DNA of 64,000 nt, taken from positions 23,039,456 to 23,103,455 of the forward strand of contig CM049318.1 in assembly GCA_026874595.1 (NCBI GenBank), read 5' to 3'. A program made the translations under genes and the position numbers. The first letter of the stretch is position 1. Each line of letters begins with the position of its first letter. This DNA comes from Sipunculus nudus. Its lineage: Eukaryota > Annelida > Sipuncula > Golfingiida > Sipunculidae. The notes beneath the pieces are model-generated. The model saw only the letters and a list, made by a program, of their open reading frames with translations, was not told where the DNA came from and did no database searches. Below are positions 51,923 through 63,900 of this stretch, piece after piece.

Positions 51923-53577
51923 TATGTATGTAAGCACTAACTTCATACACAAATTGATTAGGAACTCAAAATCAAAAACGTCAACTCTTGATCCATTGCC
52001 AACATGGTTAATGAAGCAGTATACGGAGGAATTACTGCAAATTATTTCAGCCATTGTCAATTCCTCTCTGTCAACTTCAACTTTTCCAACGGCCTTCAAG
52101 CATCCGCGGGTCTATTCACTCATTAAGAAACAGGTTCTTGGTAAGAGTCTCTCAGTAACTACAGACCTGTATAAAAAACCTCAGTTTTGTCTCCAAATTG
52201 ATCGAGAAAGCTGTCTTGGACCAACTACAGAAGCATCTTGCTGAAGCTGAGGTGTGCGACCGCTTTCAGTCTGCGTACAGAGCCTTTCATTCCACAGAGA
52301 CAGCCTTCTCAAGGTCCAGACAGACATTATGAATAGGCTTGATGAGGGTTTGCCAGTAGTTTTGGTTCTTTTAGACTTGTCTGCAACCTTTGATGCATTA
52401 GATCACCGCATCCTCCTAGACAGGTTAAAGCATGTCTGCGGCATCAAGTCAGAGGCTCTCGAGTGGTTTGAGTCTTACCTTACTGGCCGCTATAAAGCTG
52501 TTCAAACAAACGATGCTGTGTCTGATGAGAAACCTCTGCCATATGGCTTCCCCCAGGGCTCATGCCTCGGGCCACCACTTTTCTCCATCTACACTCAACC
52601 CCTTGGGGAGCTTATTCAACATTATGGTGTCAACTACCACTGTTACGCAGATGACACTCAACTTTACCTTTCCTTTCGTCTAGACCAACCCTTTGAATCG
52701 CTCGCCAAACTCCACAAGTGCATATCTGAAGTACGTATCTGGATGTCACACAACATGCTAATGTTAAATGACAGTAAAACCGAAGTCATTCTATTTGCAC
52801 CTAAGGCGAAACTACACCTTCTGAAGGACTTCAGTGTGCCAGTCGGGGACGATATTTGTTTGTCCAAAACGATAGTACGCAATCTCGGTGTAAAGCTGTC
52901 AAATGTGACGTCCATGAGCAATCACATCGACTCAGTCTGTCAGATATCATTTATGCATCTCAGAACGATTGACAAATTTAGACAATATCTTTCTTCTGGG
53001 GCTACAAAAACACTTGTACATGGTTTAGTGCTTTCTTGTATCAATTATGCTAATTCCTTTCTCTGCAACGCTCCGGACTATTTCCTTTTAAAACTCCAAC
53101 GGGTACAGAATTCTGCAGCGCGAATCATAACCAAAACACAGAAATTTGACCACATAACTCCCGTACTGATTTCGCTTCACTGGCTACCTATTAGGCAGCG
53201 TATTGATTTCAAAGTACTTTTACTTGTTTTTAAAGCTTTGACAAACGTGGCACCAGGATACATTTGTGACCTATTACAGCTCAGAACTGCACCCAGGACA
53301 CTAAGGTCTTCTACCTCACACTTTTTAGTCACACCAGTTTGTAGAACTGTGACTTATGGTGATAAGTGTTTCAGTTGTTACACCCAGAAACTCTGGAACA
53401 GTTTACCTGACGGCATCAGGAATGCTGGATCTATTCCCACTTTTAAGTAACAACTCAAAACTTTTCTTTTTAAAAAGGCTTTTAATCTGTAATGTAGCGT
53501 TATGTAAAGCGCTCTAGAGTTAATAATTTTTACACCAGGGCGCTATGCAAATGTTGCATAATAATAATAATAATAAT
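51920..53577 (+). mobile_element. 5'-truncated CR1/L2-like LINE, copy in unit 2
   Basis: Twin of the 44,971-46,628 element, carried along by the duplication rather than a second insertion. RT frame 52,254-53,450 differs by one noticed residue in motif A (SAAFD to SATFD). The same frameshifts, early stop and (ATA)n tail are present. Confidence 0.85.
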
Positions 53578-53803
53578 GTATAAATATATATACATATCAG
53601 TGTAATTACTCATAACGGGCACCTCTGTACTAAGGCCCCCTACTATTTGCGGCCACTTACGGGGAGACCCTGAAGAGTATTTCCCGACATATATAACTTC
53701 CTTATTAAGATCCCGATTTTTTCAGGGGGCAAAATGTCCGGTCCCGTCAGTGTCGGTAATTCGAAAGTTTTAATATATATATATATGGAAATATATATAT
53801 ATA

Positions 53804-53871
<68 letters not shown>

Positions 53872-54149
53872 ATCTCATTCAATCGAGCAGCAGGATTGCT
53901 ATCGGTTTTTGATTTTGTCAAACAAAGGCTTCAATGATAATATGATCCTTGCTTTTTCTTATATGCTTATTCCTGTAAATTTGTCATTTAATGGGGTAAG
54001 TGCTCTAGGCATCAGTAATATAATTTAGATAATTGTTTCACCATTGTTAGCCTTCAGGTCTTTAAACCCTTTTCAAACCTTTTCTCATGGTTAAATGAAT
54101 TGTTACGGATATATGTTGAGCGTCAATTGTTCATTACAGTGTTCTCTGC

Positions 54150-54270
54150 TGTGACACATTCCAGATTTGTAATGGCCCAGTCAAGTCCATAATTAGCGTT
54201 TCAGATGAAAGATCATACGTCCTTCAACATCCTCTAATATCTACTGAAAAAATTCCCCGGATATCGGAGG
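54150..54270 (-). pseudogene. Possible CTLD2b exon relic
   Basis: A minus-strand frame reads NYGLDWAITNLECVTAENT, which fits the C-terminal CTLD pattern (D-x-A-I ... C) and aligns loosely with 41908-42048 (shared ACGTAT and TGGGCCATT/TGCGCCATT). Stops follow at once. Weak evidence; it would be another dead array copy just outside the tandem duplication. Confidence 0.3.
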
Positions 54271-54739
54271 TCCCTTCTGTTTTACTGAGAACGCTGAATA
54301 TCCCGAATACAAAATGTTATTTCTTTACTTGTATCTCAAAATCATTTTCCAATTATTGCAAAAACTATATAATAATAATAATTATTATAAAAATCACAAT
54401 AAATCATAATAAATAATAATAATATGTCTTTTGTTAAGCATAACATCCACTGTGTTGAGCTCTAAAAGGCTATAACAAGCAAGCAATTGCATAAAAAATA
54501 CTGACTATAAAAAAATCGTTAAATAAAGATGCAGACTAAAATTTATATAAGAATGCTTGTTTTTTTATTTCAACGGTATTGATTACACCAAAATGGGACC
54601 TGCCACACAAAATGCTCTTTGAGCAACCATCGAAGACTTTGTACGTGGTACAAGTGATGATCGGCTTATTTGAGGCATCTAACTGGTGTGTGCGAATGAA
54701 TTAGATCTTGTAAGTAGAACGGAGCTTTGCGATGGTGGG

Positions 54740-54965
54740 TCTTGAAAAGTTATAAAGCTGCCTTAAATTTAATGCGCTGACTCACAGGGAGCCAGTGTAG
54801 GTCACGCAATACAGGTGTAATGTGATCATACTTGTCATATCCGCTTGGCACACGGGATTCCCTGTTCTGAACTCGCTGAAGCCTCTGAATTAATGTAAAC
54901 TGATACCTAAGAAGTAAGGCACATCCACAATCTAATTTATAGCGACACAAGCGTGGATCAGGCGC
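54740..54965 (-). mobile_element. CR1/L2-like LINE fragment
   Basis: The minus-strand frame has LQRVQNRESRVPSGYDKYDH and VLRDLHWLPVSQRIKFK, the same C-terminal RT block as the LINE at 45-46.5 kb but clearly a different, older copy. Only this block survives. Confidence 0.8.
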
Positions 54966-55339
54966 TCAAGAGAACGTTGATTCAAATAAGGTTTTATTTT
55001 AATTCTTTTTTATTTTATTTATATCAAAAGTAAACATGACCACTCATATACAAATTTGTATGTACAGTATTTTAAAGACAGGTTTAATCTGTACAATTTA
55101 TATATACATATCTTAAACAGAAACCTGGAAGAATGAATGTACACATAACTAATTATAGATCATCTTTACAAGAGGGACTTCTACGGCTGCCGTCCATGTG
55201 GATTGTTCTAACTTATGTGGCTTTTGTTCAAATGTGCTTCATATGTTTAGTATTTTCAGAACAAAATAGCTGACGGTTCTTGATAAGAGAAGTCCTTTAT
55301 TAATGTAACATATATGGAGAGAGGGAGAGGATAGAGAGA

Positions 55340-55510
55340 GAGAGAGGGGGGGGGGCTCTCTGGTCACCAAATATGTCGCCGGGTATGCTTCTTTTCTGTG
55401 AATTGAATTACTTAGCTTGAATTATGATAATGTAACATAGACCGACTGTGTGACAGTACACAAAACAAAGCCTTGAAATCGCGGAGAGAAAACAAAACTT
55501 TACACACTGG
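55340..55510 (-). pseudogene. Partial copy of the copy G C-terminal exon region
   Basis: Segments such as ATATGTCGCCGGGTA and GCCTTGAAATCGC match 57,675-57,770. No open frame of note. It suggests another truncated duplicate of the module downstream of copy G. A G run and GA-rich tract lie at 55,318-55,357. Confidence 0.4.
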
Positions 55511-56830
55511 AACAAGATGGTATGAAACTGTAAAATGTTAGCTCTTCAGATTCAGTTAAATTTAATCTTAACGGCACGTTCTCAAACATTACGGATTCGC
55601 ACTTTTGCTGAAACGTGTTTTGATTTTCCTATATCATTTCATTGTTGCGTGTATTTTATTCTCACGACAGACGTAAGTAGACCTGTATTGCGTGGCATAC
55701 CTGCATCTAACATAGTTTTGTTAAGCTGAATTGTCAATAGGAAGGAAGAGCAGGGAGATATGGGCAAATATGTTTGGTTAAGTCGAAATAAATTGTTGAA
55801 TGTTTGCCTTTAATATCAAAATTCAAATATTTGAATAATTACTTTTTCTGCCAACCTACCTCATTTTGAGCTTTTAAATATCTCAATTTAGGGGTCATCT
55901 GGGATCGTATTGGGTAGAAGGAGGCGCTGGGTCTTCATTCTAAATGGTTATCATAAATACAAAATTACATAAAAAATTTTAAAAAAAAAATAAAAAAAAA
56001 ATTAAAAAATTCTCTCTACAGACGAAAACAAATTCACATGAAAGATCAAGGAAAAGTCATGTTAGAGACTTTAGAATATAAGGATCACAACTGTTTATAC
56101 ATAAGGGATCATGCCCTGGGGCTTATTGGGATTAAGCTTCAGATCACGAGGGGCTGGTTTGTGAGAGGTTGTGTCCTCCTTCCGTGGTATAGAACATATA
56201 CACACAACCCGTTTTGCGTACATACCATATCCGACCTGGACTTGTCTTTGTTATACGTGGACTGATGATAACCTTTTCAACCTTTACAGCAGCCTGTAGA
56301 CGACCCGATCACCTCTCTGTAAATTTATGACTGGCTCGTACATGGAGCGCATATCGTGGGTGATATAGTACATATAGATAACAGTTGTATATATATATTT
56401 ATATTTTTTTGTTTTGGACCAGCTTGCTGCTAGTGGTTTCGTGAATAATCATACAAAATTATCAACTACGTCAGCCTTCTGTTAAACAGGCCAACATAAC
56501 AACAACAGTGCCCGGCACTTTTATTCAAAGGTTGTGAAATCTATGTTGCTTGGTTGGCACAATAAAGTACATCAAGTACACCCCCAACTCACTTGGTAAC
56601 TGACACCTGGAAGCTAGCTCACAGAGAACTGTGATAAAATTTAGGATTCTCCTCTTACCTTCACTTTTAAAGCAAGCGATATACCTGGTAGTCACTGGTG
56701 AAACTAATCATACATTTTAACCAGAAAGTGCTAAGCTATTTTCTGGTTTGATACGTGTTATCGTGTTTGACAGTAAACCTTTGCCATCGTGATGTCATAG
56801 TTATACATCTACCTTATCAGTCTGTTTGCT
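55510..56830. other. Intergenic DNA, nothing recognised
   Basis: Contains an A-rich run near 55,975-56,010 and a 75-codon frame at 56,038-56,265 (+) with no recognisable domain. From about 56,840 rightwards the sequence becomes paralogous to 28.34 kb. Confidence 0.35.
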
Positions 56831-57183
56831 TCAATAAGTACAACTGCCACTATTCTCCAATTTATAAGAGAATATAGGGAAGTTAGCAGCAGCTACGAAC
56901 GTTGGACCTTTTCACGAATTAAAGAACCAAAACAAAAGCACAGTAAGCACAACGACAATAAAAATTTTAATCTCTTATGAATCTTTACGGGAACCTCTAC
57001 AGTTGCAAACGGCAGGGAGAAAGTCTTTGTTTTGTACAAAATATTAACAAGGAGGAGAAACGTTAAGTAAATTGCATAGTTTTGTATGATAATACATAAC
57101 ATATGTAAGATGACCTATTAGCTTATGAAAATAATCCATTTGTTTAACAGTGTTATAAGTAGTTTGGATTTAGCTTTCTGGAG

Positions 57184-58007
57184 TCAATCGTTTACATCAT
57201 CGAACTCATTAATGACTGCTGTGACATAAGCTAAGTCCATTATTAGTGTTTCCAGATAAAGCATGTGTCTTCCTTCATTTTCATTTGCCATCTCCTGGAG
57301 TATACGCCTCATACTGGAAGCCTGTTTAAGTCGTCTGAGCTTGTCGTCTGTGTATCCTAAACACACATTTTATATCATTCATTTGACGCATTAACCAACC
57401 AACAAAAAAATAATCAAATCTGCATTTACTGGAATATCGGAATGGAATAGAACTGGACATGCAGTCATACGTACCTTTCGCTTTGAAGATCAACATGACA
57501 ACCACAACCAGCATGGCCACAGTCCACTCCTTGACTCCTTGACCTCTGGTGACCTGTCTTCCAGTGCAACTAGGTGCTTTCTATCTTTGGTATGTTCAGG
57601 AACAAATATGTCTACACGTTCTGTGCTGTTATTCTTTGTTACTGTAACTGCACTCTTAGCTCTGTTGTCACATAATATGTCGCCGGGTACGATTATGCCT
57701 ATCAGTTTGAATTTGTCAGTATGTGACATGGCTTATGACGTGACATAGAAAACGAAACCATGGCCTTGAAATTACAGTGAAATCAACTTTATGAACAGCA
57801 AGTAGTGGGTCTGCTTCAAAAGATATTAATGGTCGATCGTCATATTCAATTGTGTGTGACCTGAAAGGCGTGATCTCAAATACGTGGCAGCGATATCCCT
57901 CTATATCATTTTTCAGTATAACGTGTAGATAAAATGAACAATCAACACTTGTGATCAAATCCCACACGGTTTTTTTCATTTTGTTTCCAGATACGTAATT
58001 GTTCATG
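57184..58007 (-). pseudogene. Copy G C-terminal module (cytosolic domain, hydrophobic segment, tail)
   Basis: Three parts on the minus strand. The exon opening at 58007 joins the TM exon (58434-58563) in phase 2 and encodes DLITSVDCSFYLHVILKN and GYRCHVFEITPFRSHTIEYD. A following open region (about 57,475-57,730) encodes a GIIVPGDILCDN stretch and, in another frame, WTVAMLVVVVMLIFKAK before the donor AAAG/gtacg. Tail exon 57184-57356 encodes GYTDDKLRRLKQASSMRRIL and ends VINEFDDVND, stop 57184-57186. The middle region is two bases longer than its copy D match, near GTCAAGGAGTCAAGGAG, which throws the hydrophobic segment out of frame. I do not recognise the domain. The boundary between the first two parts is unclear. 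Confidence 0.6.
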
Positions 58008-58433
58008 CTGCAAAATTGTGAATGTATATATGAAAATTTGGATATTTAAAATCCTGCTCTATGCTATAAGCAATGCAATTATAAATATATAAATCAAGAG
58101 ATTCGATTTGAATATATTTGCGTAAACTCAAATTCGGTTTGTGTATATTTCTGCACATCGCTTGCCTTGAACACTATCATTATCTCACGAAGGAAAATAA
58201 GAAAAAATGGCAAACAAAACATTCTGCTGTTTAATGTAACAACATCATCAGCGATACCCGATTTGTTCAATTTTCTGTTCATATATACGATAAAAGTTCG
58301 ACCTTTTTTCCAAATACAGTTCAGTTTAAATATTTCACCCTTATGTATTTTTACGAGGTTGTGTTCGAGTAAACCTGTTTCTTTTTTATGCAAGGAAATG
58401 TGTGAGCAGCACAAAGAATGGAAAAAAACTTAC

Positions 58434-60777
58434 GTTTTAGTTCCTCGCTTCGTCTTTCTTTTTTGACGTTTATAAAGATAAAGTGATAGTATCATTATCA
58501 ATACTGCTGGAATAAATATCCCGATTATTAATGGTGCGACGTGTGTTTGTGTTCCAACATTGTCTGCACGCATGTGTACAAAATAGATCATCAGATGGGA
58601 AAATGTAAAATGTAGGGTAATTTTACCGGCTTACACAACAAACTCTACTAATTATTCATTAATATATTTGGAATATATTATGTGGTTCAAAGGAGAAAAC
58701 CTATTGCTGTTTATTCAACGGAAACGGGGGGAAAGGGTTTACAGGAATGCTTGATAATCGTGATCGAAGCATATTTGAGGATGTCGCGTGATAGGAGGCG
58801 GATGCTGTTGTTACATAGTCATAGCTGAATGCATGAAATATTCAAAGGAAACAGATACAGTTCGAAATAGTTAATTCTCCAATGGCTGATAATAAAATAG
58901 TAAATTAACTACATTCGTGGGGTATAGATTGTATAATTGTACGTATAATTGCGGTACCATGAAGAGTTATATACGCTAGTCTTTCTAATACGTTTCGAGT
59001 ATCAATGGATAACCATTGCTAAACACGTGACTTTAATTTGAAGGGACTCTAATGAAGCATTAACATCCCGTATGTTCTATGCAGTATAATTTTTGGGGAT
59101 TTTCCTGTAGATTGAGGAAAACATTATATACTCTTCGTGTAGCACTTGGAAATCACAAGAGCACGGAGACATACCATAGAGCTGATCTGTTTAAAAAAGA
59201 CACATTAAAGCATAACTTGTATGAATTTTGTTGAACTAAAATGCAGCATACCGTGACATTTTGGTGAATGTCCGATGAAAATGTATCATTTACTGTTCCC
59301 TTTGTTTCACAGTTTTGATAGGCTGTTACACACAGGAACCGAAACAAATATGAAGCCATGAACTGGCGCGACCATACAAGATTAGATTTACTTACTGGCA
59401 CGTAGGAATGGGATATTCATAAGGTGTTGGATATTTTTTTCTTGAAATGTCACGATATGTGATGAAAGAATGAGCAAATGACTAGTATGCCTTATAGGAC
59501 TTACTCTCTGTGCAGACGGCTACATGCTTCTGCTGACATTTTACAGCACTCCAAACTACGATGTCGCGTTTGACCTCCACAACGGCGCAATCATTTCCAA
59601 CGATGGGATCTCCTGGACCCCAGTGAAATTGCTGTATTCTCATATGTGAGATACAAGGAAATGTTTTTTTATGAAAAAAAAACCTGCGTTGGGAAGTATA
59701 TAATTTATTCCGTATGTGATTACTTGAATAAATTATTTTTTTTTCTTGTGAGATAATTTTCATATGAATTCAATATCTCTCTTCTATTGTTTGAACAGTA
59801 ACTTATAAATGTATGACTTACCAGAAGAACAGCTCCTGTACCAGTCCTCTTTGCTGAGACCGACCCAAAAGAACTCACAAAGTGACATGGTATCTCCCTT
59901 CCCCTTGGCTACAAACAGCGCTTTTATCTTGCTTTGGGTATCTAGCTTAGCAATCGTGCTGTTCCGGTTTTTACAGCAATCTCTGGCATTGTACCAGCTG
60001 CTTACACCGCATTGAAATGAAAAACATATACCACTATCCTCTAAGAATTGTCTGCCCTCGGCAGAACACGGATTCTCATCTGAAAAGTAATCCATGAAAT
60101 CATAACATTACTCCTTCCTAGAAATGGCGGCTGTATAGGTTTTTTTTCTTAATTCAAATATCATATTGTTACATATACCTTCTTAGTCAAAGAATATGTC
60201 TGATTGTAAAAAGTTATGTGATCAGATATAGCAAATGGATGACTATGGTTCTTCCTTACGTTCACACACAACCACCTCGTGGTGCTCTCCGTAGTTAAAT
60301 CGCATTGGTTTCATCGACCTCGCCACTGTTGATACTCCGCCACAGGTATGGGTTGCACGGTCGACGACAGTCAGGAAAGGTCTCGCTTACAAACACAAGT
60401 TTAATATTGACCTGATATATAACCTGAAATGTTATAACTGTCGCGTACTCTCTTAAAGTAAAAGGAACCTCAAGAGAACATGCTGTAACTGTGATATCAT
60501 TTTACTGGCGACAAATCATTTATATATTTAATAATTTTGAATCAACAGTGATTTATAATCACCAACACTTTTCTGTTATCTTTAACATGTACCGAGTTTA
60601 TCGAGTCCGTAGTGACTTTTTATAAATATATGTTTTAGCCCATTATTGGCAATACATTAGAGAGCATTTTTCTACATCTAGACAGACGATTCATTTATGA
60701 TCATACCTATATCACCATCTCCCTATGTCCAGTTAGTGAAAGATTTTCTTTGAATTGCTAGCCACACCGAATTATGT
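58434..60777 (-). pseudogene. Copy G: CTLD receptor, 5' part lost
   Basis: Exons: CTLD1a fragment 60707-60777 (SVWLAIQRKSFTNWT, then TAG where the family has Trp), CTLD1b 60260-60385 (THTCGGVSTVARSMKPMRFN; Phe where copies B and E have Cys), CTLD2a 59822-60079 (CGVSSWYNARDCCKNRN and CEFFWVGLSKEDWY), CTLD2b 59505 to about 59646 (GNDCAVVEVKRDIVVWSAVK, ending VAVCTE), TM 58434-58563 (PLIIGIFIPAVLIMILSLYL, then KRQKRKTKR). The CTLD2b acceptor that is CAG in copy E is CAC here (59646-59648); the next AG breaks the frame. No signal peptide: retroelement sequence begins at the CTLD1a edge. Individual exons are well kept, so the loss looks fairly recent. Confidence 0.77.
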
Positions 60778-63339
60778 AAAGGATGAGGTCGTCATGGTCT
60801 GTTAACTAGAACAATAGGGAGTACAATCTGTTCGCACCACGACCGGGGGTCCGTTGAGTGCACGCATTTTCCAGCATATTGGAATGAGAGCACTGCGTAC
60901 AGAATTTCGTTGTTCACTGTCGATCAAACATATCAAACATTAGGCTGCAAACTATACATACATTCTCGCATGACAAAGATAAGCTGCTGGTTACATTTCA
61001 TGATGTCTGCTGCATATAGAGTTCCCACTGCTTTTGTTGACTCAAATGTACTTTGTTCTACAGATGCATGAGGAACTTCAGTAGTGCACTACACTGATGA
61101 CAGCAAGTGTTACCTGATCAATTGCCTATGATAAATCAAGTGCAATGAAATATCTCTGCACAAAAGTGCATAGATGGTTGATCCTGACGTACATGTAGAG
61201 ATGTGGGGAGGCCATGTAAAACCTCACGAGGTACCACCATACAATTTCTGGGGCTACTTAAGGGTTCTTCGCGATGTACGAAAAGTCCGTCACGGGCGAT
61301 GGCTACTATATTCAGGTAACGCCTTATATTATGGACATGTTAGCCTTCTTTTTGGCGGCAGCGTACCTAGGTTCAAGCATGCGTGTGTACGGCGTAGTTC
61401 AGTGGACTCCTACTGTATGGATCTCCTTGTGGATCTGGTAGTGTAAGGGAAATTTTTATTATATGAACATTATATTGTCGATGGGGATTCTGTACACGGT
61501 CGGTTCTTCGGAACTAAATATAAATTAGCAAATCTGACATTCTTAATCAACACATGGGGCGGCATTTCAGCTTGGAAAGTCGAAGGGTACATTTGAGTGA
61601 TCTGCGAGATGTCGGATAGATACGTGGAAGCGACAAGTTGTGCCAAAAAAAGTCGACAATCTGGGGCTTTTAGAGACTGGCCTCCACATGATAGACTATG
61701 CCTGGACTAAGCCTTGATGATATAGGGGCTGAAGTGCTTTATGACGGCAGCGATATCTAAACCTTTAACCTCGCAGGGCTACTGCTTATTTGACGACCGA
61801 GAAGTTGCGCACTGGCGAACCCTGCGATGTGGATCTTCCCTTCTCCGGTTTATATATAACAATGCCCCAAACCCAGTTTTTTCAGGGCCTCCCCAGTAAC
61901 AATCCACATACGGTCCTCTGGGTGTAGTAACGTAAATTTGTGGTGGGGCTAAAGAGAAGACTGCGCTTCGGAAAACGATGTAGACAGTATGTCGCTCCAT
62001 TCAGTCTTATCTTGGGACTGTTCGCCTGCAGTTGCTTTTTCAGTACAAATGAATAGTCGGGTATTACTCGCGCGAGAAACTTTTAGGCACCCAGGGTGGA
62101 ATGTAGGCCCTTCATACTGCTTGGCATAGTACACGACGATTGTGTAGCTATGTGGACTGGTTTGAAGACTGCCCAGTTGCTATTTTCAGCCTAAAATAGT
62201 AGTAGTTTTGGGATATTTAATTGTCTTGCAGGTTGACGGAGTGAGGCCACACTTGTCTATCGCCTGAAGCACTCCAGTTGTGCCGATACTCTGAAGAACT
62301 ATTGCCACTGCAATACAAGTAATCTGCTTACTTAACTGCAATGGCTTCATTAGTTCCTCGAGAGCTGTTTCGGAACCGCGCATCCCCACATCAGTTATAA
62401 GCACGTACTCCATGGAAAGGTGGTTACTAGGCCATAATATTTCAAGGAATATTGCGAAGTCGGTATCTGGTAGAATGCACTTGTTAAATCTGTGGGGATG
62501 ATACAAGTCCTGCAACTGATTTTGTGCAAGAACAGAACATAACTTTATTCTGGGAAACATTGACTTTGGTCTGGAACGTTCAAGCAGCACCGTTACAGCA
62601 CTTATTTTTGGGATCGTACACATCGTCATACTCGTTGTTGTTGTTAATGAAATGTTCCCTCATATTGTGTGGAGGACAATGTCTGTGTCTAAGGACATTT
62701 CGTTTGAAAAGTAATCTTTTAACCGTGTGCTGGTACGAACGGGTATTTTGGAATCTCTTTGGGTTCTTTCTGAGGGATTGTCACTGGGCAGGACACAGAA
62801 AAGTTTTGACAAAAGTGTTCTTTGCGTTTAAGCATGCGTGAGTGCTTTGTCAAATTTTGGATGCGCGCCGTGCCTGAGTGACATGAGATAATAGAAGGAC
62901 CCGGTCACATGTCTTCAATCTCATGGACGTAGAACAGTCATTAGGGGGTCTCCAACACAAAAGATATGTCTGCAAGTGGCGCCAAGTCTGAAGATACTTC
63001 AACTTCTATGTAGACTCCTGGCCTGATGGTACATTCCTTGGCAGGAGCAAGCAGAACACAAGCATGTATTATAGATACGGTACTAACCTGTACAGAGCCA
63101 TAAAGAAGTACAAAGTGTTCATTGATTCGGAATTTCCTTTTTGCGAGCGCATGTATGAATGTAATTATCCCCATAAAGCGTATTCCTGCGAGTATGGGGA
63201 CGTCAAGTGTCTCACCAACCAGGCCTTCGAATATTAGGTCACGACTATTCCAAGATACTATGTATCTGGGTCCCCTGTAACACAAAGCTGAGTCTTTCCA
63301 TCAGCGATCCACATTTGGGCGTGGTACAGTCCAATACAC

Positions 63340-63397
<58 letters not shown>

Positions 63398-63900
63398 CTA
63401 CATTTCTGGGTTACAAATTCACGATAATACCATAGGCCGACAATTGTGTTCATATTTTCAATGCCCCACTTAATTTACTGGGAAGTTGATTTAGACGTTG
63501 ATGTTTTCGTTATGGGATATACATGGGTGTCCTCTTGACTTTCCGATGGTGCCGTTTCCAAACATTGTTTGTTCCTGTTCTGTATCCCATCGCATCATCT
63601 TACGCTACACAATAGTATCAATGTTGAGTTGGACACGCAGTGTAAAAATGTCTAGCAGGTATAAGTCATATGTTAGCGTATACAGTCCACCATCAGTAAT
63701 CAACTCCTGCCTGATACTTACACGCGAATGACCTTGGGACCCATCTTTTACGATTTTTGTGTATTTGAAGGAGACATCCGTTTTGCAGATCAATTGTGAA
63801 ATTTAACTTTTCGACCTCAATTTGTCCTTAAGGCTTTGGTATACAATTGGCAAACCGTGCATAACACTTCATCTACAGAGTAAATATTTATCACGCTGTT
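60778..63900 (-). mobile_element. Decayed LTR-retrotransposon pol region
   Basis: On the minus strand the order is: a protease-to-RT linker-like frame (62,941-63,285), the end of RT (62,186-62,629, with DKCGLTPSTCKTI and the TTTILG block), the connection and RNase H region (about 61,700-62,130, ATAGEQSQDKTEWSDI then PCEVKGLDIAAVIKHFSPYI), and integrase remains (about 60,850-61,450, with VVPREVLHGLP and a CHQCSAL-type zinc pair). Every part has stops and frameshifts and no LTR was found. The element ends abruptly against the copy G CTLD1a exon at about 60,778. It may continue beyond the window. Superfamily (Gypsy-like or Pao-like) not settled. Confidence 0.65.
63347..63390. repeat. (AT)n microsatellite
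   Basis: About 44 bases of alternating AT within the decayed retroelement. Confidence 0.95.

Larger units (their letters stand above)
46961..53930. repeat. Tandem segmental duplication, unit 2
   Basis: Head-to-tail copy of 40026-46960. After 53,930 the sequence leaves the repeat (GGCT then TCAATGATAA). The length difference is explained by microsatellites. Confidence 0.95.

Noticed and set aside
57490-58006. Immunoglobulin-like domain in the copy G module
   Set aside because: The YRCHV stretch suggested an Ig F strand, but the Cys spacing (about 20 residues) and the position after the TM exon do not fit.
61174-61446. 90-codon plus-strand frame
   Set aside because: Shadow of the decayed integrase region on the opposite strand.
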